64,000 nt of DNA from JAEUIT01 sp044220875 (GTDB taxonomy: Bacteria; Planctomycetota; Phycisphaerae; Phycisphaerales; SM1A02), in contig JBGAQH010000005.1 of the NCBI GenBank assembly GCA_044220875.1, forward strand, positions 124,001 through 188,000. Direction: 5' to 3'. The position numbers and the translations under genes are program-made. The notes under the pieces are model-generated. The model saw only the letters and a list, made by a program, of their open reading frames with translations, did no database searches and was not told the origin of the DNA. Of the stretch, positions 44,686-54,261 are shown piece after piece (the stretch's first letter is position 1; each line of letters starts with the position of its first letter).

Positions 44686-47600
44686 TCACCGCCGTGCGGC
44701 GAACGCCTCGCGCACCTTCGCGAGGTACTCCTCGGTCGGCAACAGCCACGGCCGGAACTTCTCGATGGTGCCTAACTCTTCGCTGTAGAGAAGGGCCCGC
44801 TGCGGTCCGAGCCGGCTCGCGGCGGGGCTGTCGATGAGCGTGCTCGAGTCGGTCTGGGAGAGCTGGAACATCGCCCGCCAGTCGAACTCGCGCATCGCGC
44901 TCCGATCGAGCGAACGCTGCAGGCTCGCGACCGTGTCGCAGGTGAGGACGACGTGAACGCCGAGGCCCGAGCCCTCGCGAAGGATCGACGCGAAGAGCTT
45001 GTCGGCCGGCGCCGGGCCATCCGAGGTGCCTCCGAAGCCGTAGTCGTCCTCGTTCTTGCGAAGCTGGCGATAGCGCTGCAGCCCGTGGATCAGGAGGAAG
45101 ACCGACTGCCGATCGTCGCCGCCGGCCTGCCGCGCAGCGACCTCCTCGGCGACGGCGCGAATGGCGTCGTCGGTTTCGCGATAGGCCGCGACCTTGACGT
45201 CATGCGGCAGGCACTCGGCGACGCGGCCGAGCAGTCCGAACTTCGGGTCGTCGGCGGGAGTGCCGTCCAGGAGAACGATCTTCGCGTCGGCCGGCGAGCG
45301 CTGCATCGCGATCGAGATCATGGTCATCGCCATGAGCGCCGTCGAGGCGATGTCCTGCTGGCCGACGACCATCAAATTCGCCGCGGCCTGCCGCCGGAAG
45401 CTCGCCGCGGTCGGCGGCTTAATCGCGATCGCATCGCCAAGCCAGAGCTTGGTCGGCTTGAGGCCATCCTCGTAGCTCGCCGCGGTGAGTCGCTCGTTGA
45501 GCGTCGCGTTCGCGAGCTGGTCGGCGGGAATGTTGCCCTCGAAGACGATCGTGCCGCGCGACTTCGGCTTCCGCTCGACGGCGAGTTTCGCGGCGCGGTC
45601 GAGGTAGCGCTCGCGAATCTCCTCCGGGAGCCAGACGACCTGGAAGGGGGAGTTGCCTTCCATGAGTCCGCTGGCGTCGTTGTAGATCGCCTCGCCGGGG
45701 CGCGAGAGCAGTCGGGCGGCGGAATTGTCATCGGAGAGGATCAGCTGCGAGTCCGCCTCGCTGCACTGGAGCGCGATGCGCACGCCCATTTGGCCCATCG
45801 TGGCCCGGGCGATCGAATAGGCGCCGCCGAGGGTCTGCGAGCCGAGGATGACGTGCATGCCGAACGCACGGCCCTGACGCACGAGTCGGTCGAGGAGAAG
45901 CGCCGAATCCTGCCCGACCTTGTCGTCCTCGACGAAGAGCTCCTGGAACTCGTCGATGATGAGGAGCGTGCGCGGCATCGGCTCGGGATGGCCGGTCTTC
46001 CGGTAGCCGTTGAGGTCCTGCACGCCGAGATCGCGGAAGAGATCGCCGCGCCGCTTGAGTTCCGTGTCGAGGCCCTGAAGAACGCTCAGGCCGAACTCGC
46101 GATCGCTCTCGATGGCGACTGCGCGGGCATGCGGCAGCTTGTGGTGGGCGTAGGTCCGGAACTCGACGCCCTTCTTGAAGTCGATGAGGTAGAACTCGAC
46201 CTCGTCCGGCGAATACCAGCAGGCCAGGTTCGTGATGAGGGCGTGGAGGAGCGTCGACTTGCCCGAGCCGGTCTTGCCGGCGATGAGGGCGTGCTGGCTC
46301 GTGCCCTCGCCGAGGGTGAGGAACTGAAGCTTCGTCGCTCCCGAACGACCTAACGGGACGCGCACGCGCTTGGCGCTCGACTCGCTCCACCACTGGTCGG
46401 CGCCGCCGCCGTCACCGCCGCCGTCGCCCCCCCCGCCGCCCGCCAGTGCCGGGGCGATGATCGAGAAGGGAACCTCGACGCGGCCCGCTTCCTTTGCTGC
46501 CTTGCCGATCGAGCGGACGAGCGGGATGAGGAGGTCGGTGGGCGGCGCCGGGTCCGGCGTGAAGGGCCAGCGGGCGAGCTCCTCGCCGCTCACGGCGAAG
46601 CCGCCCGCTGCGGTCTTGGTGAGCACGACCGCGCCGCGCCGGAGGTCCTCGTCGGTGATGCCCGCGGGCAGCTCGCCTTTTCCGGAGCGGAGGATGAGGG
46701 TGTGCACGCCGCACTTGGGGCCGCTGGCGAGAATCGACTGCAGGCGCTTCGCGGCGATGTCGGTGAAGTTGGCGGGGAAATCGGTGATGACCAGATAGCG
46801 AAGCGGCTCGGCGATCTCGCCTGCCTTCTCGTTGTACGCCTCGATCGAATCGAATTCGTTCCGAAGATACTTCTGAATCACCGTCTCCATATGCTCAGTG
46901 AGATCGGTGAGCTTCTGTTCGATGTGTCGCGGCTCGGTCCAGATGCGGTCGCCGATCAGGGCTTCCATCTCGTCGGCCAGGTGCATGAATCCGGCGAAGC
47001 TCTGCCCGAGGCCGACCGGATCGACGAGGACCAGGCGCACCTTGCTCGGCGGGACGCGCCCGAGGAGCCGAAGGAGCACGGTCTGGAGGAGGCCGATCGC
47101 CGCGGGGCGCCCGTCGGCGTCGGTCTCGACGAGCAGGCTTGAGCGGTGCGGGAACGCGAGCGTCGCGGGGATCTCGAGCGCCGTCGGGCGCCCGATGGCA
47201 AGACGCGGGTCCTTCGACAGTCCCCCCTCGCACGCGGCAAGGTCGAAGCGGACGCCGCCGAAGCGAATCGCGTCGGGGATGTCCTGCGACCCGGACCACC
47301 GGCGCCATGCGCCGTCGGTCCACGCGGGAAAGAGGGCGTGGTCGGCGGCGATGATTGCGTCGAGCCCGGCGAGGCATCGGCTCGTCACCTCGTGCCAGGT
47401 GCGCTCAAGCGTCGCGAAGCGCTCGCTCTCGCGCTCGTCGATGACGCGACGCTCGCGCACGACGCGGGCCTCTTCGGCGGCGAGGGCCTGCGTCGCGACC
47501 TGCTCGATCTCGTCGAGGCGACGGCGGTGGAACGCCTCGTTCTCCTGGGTGTCGGCGACCCGCCGGGCCTCGAGATCCCGACGGGCGGCGGGGATCTTCT

Positions 47601-48639
47601 CGGCGAGCTTGGCGAGGCGGTCAACGCGCTGCCGCTCGAACTCCTCGGCGAGCGGCGCATAGCGGACCGTCGCCTCGGCGACGTCGCGGTCGCGCGTCTC
47701 CTTCAGTTGCTTCTCGAAGAGGGCGCGGGCTGCGGCGCCTTCCTCGATTGCCCTGGCGGCGCACAGCCGGCCGACGGCGATGGACTCGGCGAGCGGGAAC
47801 CACGCCCGCCGCACGTGCCCGCGGGCAACGGTCCAGAGGGCGAAGATTAGCGCGAACATGATCGCGCTTCCGACGATCACCGCCGTCCAGAGCGTGCGCT
47901 GCTCGGTGCCGATCGCGGCGTAGGTGATGCCCACCGCCGCGGCAATGCCGAGGAAGAGGACGATGAAGGGCGTGCCGCCGACGAAGGCCCGCGGAAGCCG
48001 CTGCGACTTCAGGAAGCGAAGCTGCTCCTGGGCCATGCCCAAGGCCATGGTGAGCCCGCCGTCGCTTCGCGATGCGGCACTGGCCATGCGCTCGGCATTG
48101 GGGGCCGGCGGTTCGGGCAGCGCCTGCCGGAAGCGGCGGGCGGCGGCGCGAGCCTGCTGTTCGATGTCGTCGAGCTCCTGGCGGCGGACGGTGACGTCCT
48201 CGCGGAGCTTCTCGTAGGCGAGGCGCGGCTGGTCTTCGGCACCCTCGTAGACCGTTTCGGCGACCCAGATCGCCTCGTCGCGCTTCGCCGCGGCGGCGAC
48301 CAGATTGGCGTCGACGCGGGTCGCGATGCTCTCGCGGGTCGAACGCTCCTCCTCGTCGATGGCGGCCCGGTCGTTCGCGTAGCCGTCGGCGATCGCCGCG
48401 GTCCGCGTCGCGTAGCGATCGTCCTCGGCGCGGCGCTCGTCGGTCCGGCGCTGCCGGATCGAGCTCATCGTTAGGTCGTTGAGCTTCTCGTTCTTGGTCC
48501 GATCGCTCTTGGCGGAGTCGATGCAGGCCTTCTCTTCGGCGGCGCGGAAGGCGACCGCCTCGCGGAGTTCGCGGAGGAGCACTTCCGTGCGCCCGATTGC
48601 GTCATGGGGGGCGTCGAACGGCGCGTCGGTGTGGGGCAC
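44686..48639 (-). CDS. Orphan FtsK/SpoIIIE-type (EccC-like) membrane ATPase
   Basis: 1317 residues from a GTG at 48639. Residues 1-190 and 290-420 are charged coiled-coil. Two membrane helices lie between (FIVLFLGIAAAVGITYAAIG, LWTAVIVGSAIMFALIFALW). A first ATPase-like domain (~480-720) lacks a Walker A. A Gly-rich linker leads to a canonical FtsK domain: AGKTGSGKSTLLHALI near residue 785, FYLIDFKKGVEF, Walker B TLLIIDEFQELF near 890. A third, degenerate domain (~1060-1290) ends the protein. This triple layout resembles type VII EccC, but no WXG100 or other ESX partners are nearby. DNA translocation or protein secretion are both possible. Confidence 0.88.
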   Translation of the reverse strand: MPHTDAPFDAPHDAIGRTEVLLRELREAVAFRAAEEKACIDSAKSDRTKNEKLNDLTMSSIRQRRTDERRAEDDRYATRTAAIADGYANDRAAIDEEERSTRESIATRVDANLVAAAAKRDEAIWVAETVYEGAEDQPRLAYEKLREDVTVRRQELDDIEQQARAAARRFRQALPEPPAPNAERMASAASRSDGGLTMALGMAQEQLRFLKSQRLPRAFVGGTPFIVLFLGIAAAVGITYAAIGTEQRTLWTAVIVGSAIMFALIFALWTVARGHVRRAWFPLAESIAVGRLCAARAIEEGAAARALFEKQLKETRDRDVAEATVRYAPLAEEFERQRVDRLAKLAEKIPAARRDLEARRVADTQENEAFHRRRLDEIEQVATQALAAEEARVVRERRVIDERESERFATLERTWHEVTSRCLAGLDAIIAADHALFPAWTDGAWRRWSGSQDIPDAIRFGGVRFDLAACEGGLSKDPRLAIGRPTALEIPATLAFPHRSSLLVETDADGRPAAIGLLQTVLLRLLGRVPPSKVRLVLVDPVGLGQSFAGFMHLADEMEALIGDRIWTEPRHIEQKLTDLTEHMETVIQKYLRNEFDSIEAYNEKAGEIAEPLRYLVITDFPANFTDIAAKRLQSILASGPKCGVHTLILRSGKGELPAGITDEDLRRGAVVLTKTAAGGFAVSGEELARWPFTPDPAPPTDLLIPLVRSIGKAAKEAGRVEVPFSIIAPALAGGGGGDGGGDGGGADQWWSESSAKRVRVPLGRSGATKLQFLTLGEGTSQHALIAGKTGSGKSTLLHALITNLACWYSPDEVEFYLIDFKKGVEFRTYAHHKLPHARAVAIESDREFGLSVLQGLDTELKRRGDLFRDLGVQDLNGYRKTGHPEPMPRTLLIIDEFQELFVEDDKVGQDSALLLDRLVRQGRAFGMHVILGSQTLGGAYSIARATMGQMGVRIALQCSEADSQLILSDDNSAARLLSRPGEAIYNDASGLMEGNSPFQVVWLPEEIRERYLDRAAKLAVERKPKSRGTIVFEGNIPADQLANATLNERLTAASYEDGLKPTKLWLGDAIAIKPPTAASFRRQAAANLMVVGQQDIASTALMAMTMISIAMQRSPADAKIVLLDGTPADDPKFGLLGRVAECLPHDVKVAAYRETDDAIRAVAEEVAARQAGGDDRQSVFLLIHGLQRYRQLRKNEDDYGFGGTSDGPAPADKLFASILREGSGLGVHVVLTCDTVASLQRSLDRSAMREFDWRAMFQLSQTDSSTLIDSPAASRLGPQRALLYSEELGTIEKFRPWLLPTEEYLAKVREAFAARR

Positions 48640-48645
48640 GGTGGG

Positions 48646-48651
48646 AGTGTA
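48646..48651 (-). promoter_or_regulatory. Candidate -10 element TACACT, six nt before the FtsK-like GTG start
   Basis: CGTACACTCCC on the minus strand ends six nt before the GTG at 48639. The spacing implies a leaderless transcript and supports this start. Confidence 0.45.
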
Positions 48652-48720
48652 CGGGCAGTTCGTGCCCGCGGATCCGCTTGACTCGGTCGCCCGCTCCGTC
48701 GCCCGTTCCGTCGTCAGGGA

Positions 48721-51489
48721 TCAACCGGCCTTCGCCGGCACGGAGGCCGGATGCACCTTCAGCTCCTGCACGCCGCCGGGCAACGTGAGGTCGGCGATCG
48801 GCGTGCCCTCGGGAATCGGCGTCCCGTCCAGCGTGGTGATCACGGCCGGCGGATGCGCGCGCTCGTGGTCGGCGAGTTCCTTCTCGAGGCGGGTCCGCAG
48901 CGTCTCCTCGACCTTCGACCATGTCTCGCGCCCGCGGCACTTCGGGAAGCCGGAGCAGCCGAGCCAGGGACCGCGCTTGCCGTTGCGGAGGTTCAGCGGG
49001 TGTTTGCCGCACTTCGGGCAGTTGAGCTCGGTGACCAGCGCCGGGATCGATGGGAACTTGAGCTTGTTCTTCTTGTCGAGATTGAGGACGTACTTGACCT
49101 TCGGGTAGTTGACGCTGGCCAGGAACTGGCCGAATCGCCCGGTCCGCAGCACCATCTGCGATCCGTCTTCGGGGCAGCGCACGTTGACGCGCTCGGGGAG
49201 CATCGGTCGGCCGTCGCGGTCGATCGGGGCGGCGTAGTCGCACTCGGGGTAGGAGGAGCAGGAGAGGAACCGACCGTTCTTGCCGAAGCGATAGCTGGTC
49301 TGGCTCCCGCACTTCGGGCAGGCGTAGATCGCGGGCTCGATGTCGGCCTTGGCGTGGGTCATCGTCGCCCCGGCCTTCTCGAGCGCGTCGCTGAACTCCC
49401 CGTAGAAGCCGCGGAGCATCGCCTTCCAGTCGGTGTGGGCCTCCTCGATCTTGTCGAGCTCGTCCTCCATCGACCGCGTGTAGCCGACGTCCATCAGCTT
49501 CGGGAACCCCTCGATGAGCTTGTCGGTGACGACCTCGCCGAGGTGCGTCGCAAAGTAGCGGCGCTCGCGCTGCTCGACGTACTTGCGGTCCTCGATGGTG
49601 CGGAGGATCGCCGCGTAGGTCGAGGGACGGCCGATGCCCTGTTTCTCGAGCTCGCGGATGAGCGAGGCCTCGTTGTAGCGGGCGGGCGGAGCGCTGAACT
49701 TCTGCACCGCGCCGAGGAAGAAGGGGGCCACGATCTCGCCCTTGGTGTACTGCGGGAGCGTCGGCTCGTTCTCGGCGCTCGGGGCGCCGAGCACCTTGTA
49801 GAAGCCGTCAAAGACGAGGACGCGGCCGGTCGCCCGCAGCACGGCGCCGGTCTTCGCGTCGGAGCGGCGCATCGTCACCGCCGTCGCGTCGAATTCCGCC
49901 GAGGTCATCTGGCAGGCGACGAAACGGTTCCAGATGAGCCGGTAAAGCTTCCACTGCTCCTCGTTGAGCGAACCCTCGAGCGACTCGGGCGTGCGGCGCA
50001 CGTCGGTCGGTCGGATCGCCTCGTGGGCCTCCTGGGCCGCCTTGTTGCTCGACCCGAAGAAGTTCGGCTTCTCGGGCAGGTACTCGGCGCCGAAGCGGCC
50101 GCCGATGTAGTCGCGGGCCATCCCTAACGCTTCGCCCGACAGGTGCGTCGAGTCGGTGCGCATGTAGGTGATGAGGCCGACCTGTCCCTCGCCGGGGACG
50201 TTGACGCCCTCGTAGAGGCCCTGGGCGATCCGCATCGTGCGGTCGGCGCCAAAGCCGAGGAAGCTCGACGCCGCCTGCTGGAGCGTGCTCGTGATGAGCG
50301 GCGCGTTCGGACGGGTCGTGGTGCGCTTGGTTTCGATCGACTCGATCGCGTAGCGGGCGTTCGGGTCGACGGTGCCCTCGACGAATCGCTTCGTCATCGC
50401 GGGACCCTTGCCCGCGGGATCCTTCTCGCTCCGGGTGCTGACCTTAATCAGGCCGACGGCATCGGCCACGCGGGTGACTTCGGCGGTGAGGTCGCGCGGC
50501 GCCGTGGACACGCAGCCGAGGTCGAAGGGCTTCCCGTCGAGTTCGACGAGTTCGGCGCGGACCGCAGCACGCTCGGAGAGCCACTGAATCTGGGCCTTTT
50601 GCGTCGGCGGGTTGCCCTTGGCGTCGCGCTGGGCGAGGAAGTCGGACCATGCGGCGCCGAGGGCGGTCGCCTTGTCCGGGGCGCTCATCCGGCCGCTGAC
50701 TTCCCACGTCTCGTCGGGCACGAATGCGTTGATCTCGCGCTCCCGCTCGACGACGAGGCGCACCGCGACCGACTGCACGCGGCCCGCAGAAAGTCCGCGG
50801 GCGACCTTCTTCCAGAGGAGCGGCGAAACCTGATAGCCGACGACGCGATCGACGATGCGCCGTGCCTGCTGGGCGTTCACCTTGAAGATGTCAATCGGAT
50901 GCGGGTGATCGAAGGCCCGCTGAATCTCGGTGCGGGTGATGGCGTTGAAGATGACGCGCTTGGCCTTCAGCGGATCGACGCCGAGGACGCTCGCCAGATG
51001 CCAGGCGATCGCTTCCCCCTCGCGGTCCAAGTCGGTCGCGAACCAGACTTCGGAGGCCTTCTTCGCCGCGGCGCGGAGATCGCTGACGGTCTTCTTCTTC
51101 TCCGGCAGGATGTCGTAGTTGGGCTCGAAGTCGTTCTCGAGATCGACGCCGGGCACCGGCTGCTTGGTTCCCTTGGGGGCCTTCGCGGGAAGGTCGCGGA
51201 CGTGCCCGACCGAGGCCATCACCTGGAAGTCGCTGCCGAGGTACTTGTTGATCGTCTTGGCCTTCGCGGGGCTCTCGACGATGACCAGTTGCTTGCCGCC
51301 GCTGGGGCGGGAGCTCTCGGTACCGGGGGCCGTTCCAGCGGGCTTCTTTGCAGGCTTCGCGCTGGGCTTCTTGGCCGAGGAGGCTCGGGAAGGAGCCTTC
51401 TTGGCCGTCGTCTCCGCCTCGCCGCCGGCGCGGGGTGCGGGCTTCGAACGGGGGGTCGCGGAGGGTGCTCGGCTCGGGGTCTTGGCCAT
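48721..51489 (-). CDS. topA: DNA topoisomerase I
   Basis: 922 residues from the ATG at 51489. A Lys/Ala/Pro-rich N-terminal tail (~65 residues) precedes the TOPRIM domain (KQLVIVESPAKAKTINKYLG), WFATDLDREGEAIAWHLA, the SAGRVQSVAVRLVVERE segment and the active-site Tyr in GLITYMRTDSTHLS near residue 441. The C-terminus has topoisomerase zinc-ribbon units: CPKCGSQTSYRFGKNGRFLSC (intact), a cysteine-poor unit (CPEDGSQMVLRTGRFGQFLA), and CPKCGKHPLNLRNGKRGPWLGC. It relaxes negative supercoils. Residues ~300-330 carry an insert relative to E. coli. The basic tail is probably a DNA-binding addition. Confidence 0.96.
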   Translation of the reverse strand: MAKTPSRAPSATPRSKPAPRAGGEAETTAKKAPSRASSAKKPSAKPAKKPAGTAPGTESSRPSGGKQLVIVESPAKAKTINKYLGSDFQVMASVGHVRDLPAKAPKGTKQPVPGVDLENDFEPNYDILPEKKKTVSDLRAAAKKASEVWFATDLDREGEAIAWHLASVLGVDPLKAKRVIFNAITRTEIQRAFDHPHPIDIFKVNAQQARRIVDRVVGYQVSPLLWKKVARGLSAGRVQSVAVRLVVEREREINAFVPDETWEVSGRMSAPDKATALGAAWSDFLAQRDAKGNPPTQKAQIQWLSERAAVRAELVELDGKPFDLGCVSTAPRDLTAEVTRVADAVGLIKVSTRSEKDPAGKGPAMTKRFVEGTVDPNARYAIESIETKRTTTRPNAPLITSTLQQAASSFLGFGADRTMRIAQGLYEGVNVPGEGQVGLITYMRTDSTHLSGEALGMARDYIGGRFGAEYLPEKPNFFGSSNKAAQEAHEAIRPTDVRRTPESLEGSLNEEQWKLYRLIWNRFVACQMTSAEFDATAVTMRRSDAKTGAVLRATGRVLVFDGFYKVLGAPSAENEPTLPQYTKGEIVAPFFLGAVQKFSAPPARYNEASLIRELEKQGIGRPSTYAAILRTIEDRKYVEQRERRYFATHLGEVVTDKLIEGFPKLMDVGYTRSMEDELDKIEEAHTDWKAMLRGFYGEFSDALEKAGATMTHAKADIEPAIYACPKCGSQTSYRFGKNGRFLSCSSYPECDYAAPIDRDGRPMLPERVNVRCPEDGSQMVLRTGRFGQFLASVNYPKVKYVLNLDKKNKLKFPSIPALVTELNCPKCGKHPLNLRNGKRGPWLGCSGFPKCRGRETWSKVEETLRTRLEKELADHERAHPPAVITTLDGTPIPEGTPIADLTLPGGVQELKVHPASVPAKAG

Positions 51490-51714
51490 GTGACGGGATA
51501 GGGGCGGTTCGCGGAACAGCGGGCACACGGGATGTCGTCGCAATGCACCCACGCTGGAGCGGCGCACGCTTCGGAAGGCCCCTCATGCCCCCTCCTCGGA
51601 CGGCCGCTTCCATGAAGGAACGGACGCAAGGAGAGGATTCGGAGGATCGGTCCCGTCGGAGCGGATATCGATCCGAGCGGGGGAGGGGATTGAAACCACT
51701 TTGGCCGCGCTGCG

Positions 51715-52710
51715 TCAAGCCGGGGGGCGATGTGGCTGGGCGGAAGCTGATCCAACCCGAGTGAGAAAAGCGGCTTGCGCCTCGATGACCCGATCGGCCC
51801 ACGTCGTCGGCGGCGTCGTGTCGGCATCGATCCAAAGAGCGTTGGGTAGCCCTCGGAATCGCCGAAGCCAGGTCCGCTGTTGCTTCCCGTAGCGCCTGGT
51901 TCGGATCTTGGTGCGCTCGATCGCCTCCTCCACCGTGAGGCTCCGATCGAGGTACGCCAACGCCTCTCCGTACCCGACCGCCTCGCTGGCCTGACGGCCG
52001 AGCCCGCGCTCGCGGAGGCGGCGCACCTCCTCGACGAGTCCGCCATCGAACATCGACTTGACCCGGGCATTCATGCGGCGGTTGATTGCGTCCACGGACC
52101 AGTCCAGCCCGACGATGAAGGCGTCGCCGCGCACGTTGCCGCGGAGATCCTCCGACCACTGCGTCTGGTGTTCGCTGAGCGGCCGGCCGCTCAGACGAAA
52201 GACCTCGATGGCTCGCACGGTGCGCCGGAGATCGTTGGGATGAATGCGGGCCGCGGCCTTCTGGTCAATCCGCTCGAGTTCGGCACGCAGTTCCGTCAGC
52301 CGAGTCGCCTCGAGCGCCGCCCGCAGCGCCGGATCCGGCTCCGGACCCTTGAAGAGCCCCTCGAGCAGCGCTCGCACATAGAGGTTCGTCCCGCCGACGA
52401 CAATCGGGCGCCGTTTACGCGAACGAATGTCCGCGATTGCCGCCTCACAGCGTTCGAGCCACTCGTCGACGGTGAAGCCATCGTCGCTCGGATCGGCGAT
52501 GTCGAGCAGGTGATGGGGCACGCCCCTGCGCTCGTCGAGCGTCGGCTTCGCCGTGCCGATGTCCATGCCCCGATAGACCTGCATCGAATCGGCGGAAATG
52601 CACTCGCCGCCGAGACGCTCGGCGAGCTCGATCGACAGCGCCGTCTTCCCGCCGGCGGTGGGGCCGACGATGATGAGAAGGTCCGAGGAGCTCGGGTCGG
52701 GCGTGGTCAC
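51715..52710 (-). CDS. miaA: tRNA dimethylallyltransferase
   Basis: 331 residues from a GTG at 52710. The P-loop IIVGPTAGGKTALSIELAERL is followed by ECISADSMQVYRGMDIGTAKP (substrate-binding Asp), VPHHLLDIADP, VVGGTNLYVRALLEGLF and AVGYGEALAYLDR, all MiaA motifs. It adds a dimethylallyl group to A37 of tRNAs reading codons that begin with U. An in-frame ATG at 52791 would add 27 non-conserved residues and leave only 11 nt to the divergent pgk start, so the GTG is preferred. The C-terminal ~25 residues are variable. Confidence 0.94.
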   Translation of the reverse strand: MTTPDPSSSDLLIIVGPTAGGKTALSIELAERLGGECISADSMQVYRGMDIGTAKPTLDERRGVPHHLLDIADPSDDGFTVDEWLERCEAAIADIRSRKRRPIVVGGTNLYVRALLEGLFKGPEPDPALRAALEATRLTELRAELERIDQKAAARIHPNDLRRTVRAIEVFRLSGRPLSEHQTQWSEDLRGNVRGDAFIVGLDWSVDAINRRMNARVKSMFDGGLVEEVRRLRERGLGRQASEAVGYGEALAYLDRSLTVEEAIERTKIRTRRYGKQQRTWLRRFRGLPNALWIDADTTPPTTWADRVIEAQAAFLTRVGSASAQPHRPPA

Positions 52711-52785
52711 GATGAAGGACAGAATCGCAGATTCGGGCGGGGAATGCCCGAGCCGCGCGGAGGACGACGAAGCCGCGCCGCTCTG

Positions 52786-52791
52786 TATCAT
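52786..52791 (+). promoter_or_regulatory. Possible -10 element TATCAT before pgk, near-leaderless
   Basis: TGTATCAT, an extended -10-like sequence, lies 11 nt before the pgk ATG. No clear -35 box. Confidence 0.35.
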
Positions 52792-52802
52792 CAGCAGCCC
52801 TC

Positions 52803-54032
52803 ATGCGAAAGAAGACCATCGACAACGTGGACGTGAAGGGCAAGCGCGTGTTGGTGCGAGTGGACTTCAACGTTCCCCTCGATGACAACGGCGCGATCAC
52901 CGACGACCGCCGCATTCGCCTCTCGCTGCCGACGCTGAAGTCGGTGCTGGCCCGCGGCGGCAAGCTGGTGCTCATGAGCCACCTCGGCCGTCCCGAGGGC
53001 AAGGGCTTCGAACCCGACGGGACGCTCAAGGCGGTCGCGGCCCGGCTCCAGCAGCTCCTCGGCGGCGATGCGCCGCATGGCGTGCAGTTTCCCTCGAACG
53101 ATCCGGTTGACGACGCCGCGGCAAAGGCCGTGGCGGCGATGCCCGACCGCGGCGTCGTCCTATTGGACAACCTTCGCTTCGTGAAGGGCGAGAAGAAGGG
53201 CGACCAGGCCTTTGCGGCGAAGCTCGCGGCCTACGGCGACATCTACTGCAATGACGCCTTCGGCACTTCGCACCGCGCCGACGCGAGCATGTATGCGGTG
53301 CCGATGGCCATGCGGAGCGGTTCGCCCGCCAAGCCCTGCGTGGCGGGCTTCCTGCTCGCCGCCGAGCTTGAGTACCTGATGGCCCGACTTGAGTCGCCGG
53401 CGCGGCCCTTCGTCGCGATCCTCGGAGGGGCGAAGATCGCCGACAAGCTCGCCGCGATCTCGAACCTCATGGCGAAGGTTGACTCGCTCATCGTGGGCGG
53501 AGCGATGGCCTACACGCTGCTCAAGGCCCAGGGGATCGCGGTCGGGGCAAGCCTCGTCCAGAACGACTTCCTCGGCGAGGCGGAGAAGATCTTGGCCGCG
53601 TCCAAGGCCGGTCGCTGCACAATCCTCCTGCCCGTCGACCATGTCTGCGGCCAGAAGCTCGAGGCGGGGACGCCAACCAAGACGGTGACCGGGGCCATTC
53701 CCGACGGCTGGATGGGACTGGACATCGGACCGGCGTCGGTGAAGCTCTTCTCGGAGGCGATCCGGGCCTCGAAAACCGTCGTCTGGAATGGCCCGATGGG
53801 CGCCTTTGAGACCAAGCCCTTCGACATGGGTACCCGAGCGATCGCCGATGCCGCGGCCGCGGCAACCAAGACCGGGACGATCACGATCGCCGGCGGCGGC
53901 GACACCGCGGCGAGCCTCGAGGAATTCGGGCTCGCGGACCTCTTCAGCCACGTCTCGACCGGCGGCGGCGCGAGCCTGGAGGTCCTCGAAGGCAAGCATC
54001 TGGTCTGTCTGGACGCGCTCGATGGGGCATGA
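52803..54032 (+). CDS. pgk: Phosphoglycerate kinase
   Basis: A 409-residue monomeric kinase of normal length. It has KRVLVRVDFNVPLDD and LMSHLGRPEG in the N-terminal 3-phosphoglycerate-binding domain, DNLRF, and FGTSHRADAS. The C-terminal nucleotide domain has ILGGAKIADKLAAI, VWNGPMGAFE and IAGGGDTAASLEE. It interconverts 1,3-bisphosphoglycerate and 3-phosphoglycerate with ATP formation in glycolysis. No gapA is adjacent. The ATG at 52803 starts the conserved KKTIDNVDVKGKRV segment. Confidence 0.97.
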   Translation: MRKKTIDNVDVKGKRVLVRVDFNVPLDDNGAITDDRRIRLSLPTLKSVLARGGKLVLMSHLGRPEGKGFEPDGTLKAVAARLQQLLGGDAPHGVQFPSNDPVDDAAAKAVAAMPDRGVVLLDNLRFVKGEKKGDQAFAAKLAAYGDIYCNDAFGTSHRADASMYAVPMAMRSGSPAKPCVAGFLLAAELEYLMARLESPARPFVAILGGAKIADKLAAISNLMAKVDSLIVGGAMAYTLLKAQGIAVGASLVQNDFLGEAEKILAASKAGRCTILLPVDHVCGQKLEAGTPTKTVTGAIPDGWMGLDIGPASVKLFSEAIRASKTVVWNGPMGAFETKPFDMGTRAIADAAAAATKTGTITIAGGGDTAASLEEFGLADLFSHVSTGGGASLEVLEGKHLVCLDALDGA

Positions 54033-54138
54033 TCCCTTCTCGGCCTGATTCGCGCGACCAACCTGAATCGCGCGATCGGCCTGAATGGGATCGAGTCACC
54101 CGTGTCGAGGGCGTCGTCCGACAGGCGCTCGTCGGCGG

Positions 54139-54169
54139 GCGGCGCTCCGATGCGGCGCTCCGATATAGT
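54139..54169 (+). promoter_or_regulatory. 13-bp tandem repeat running into a TATAGT -10-like box
   Basis: GCGGCGCTCCGAT occurs twice in perfect tandem (54139-54151 and 54152-54164). The last T is the first base of TATAGT (54164-54169), 92 nt before the next start codon. The repeats occupy the -35 region, where an activator could bind. No canonical -35 is present. Confidence 0.4.
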
Positions 54170-54261
54170 TCGGGGGCGTTCGCGGCGTCGCGTCCAGTCA
54201 GCGTCCCGCGCGTCGCCTCGCTCAGCACACCGCCGTAGCACCTTCCCTGCGATCTCTCCTC

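Noticed and set aside
44686..48639. Calling a type VII secretion locus
   Set aside because: Only the ATPase resembles EccC. No WXG100, EccB/D/E or mycosin genes are within the window.
52711..52791. Longer miaA starting at the ATG at 52791
   Set aside because: It adds 27 residues unlike MiaA and leaves only 11 nt between divergent starts; the GTG at 52710 gives the family N-terminus.
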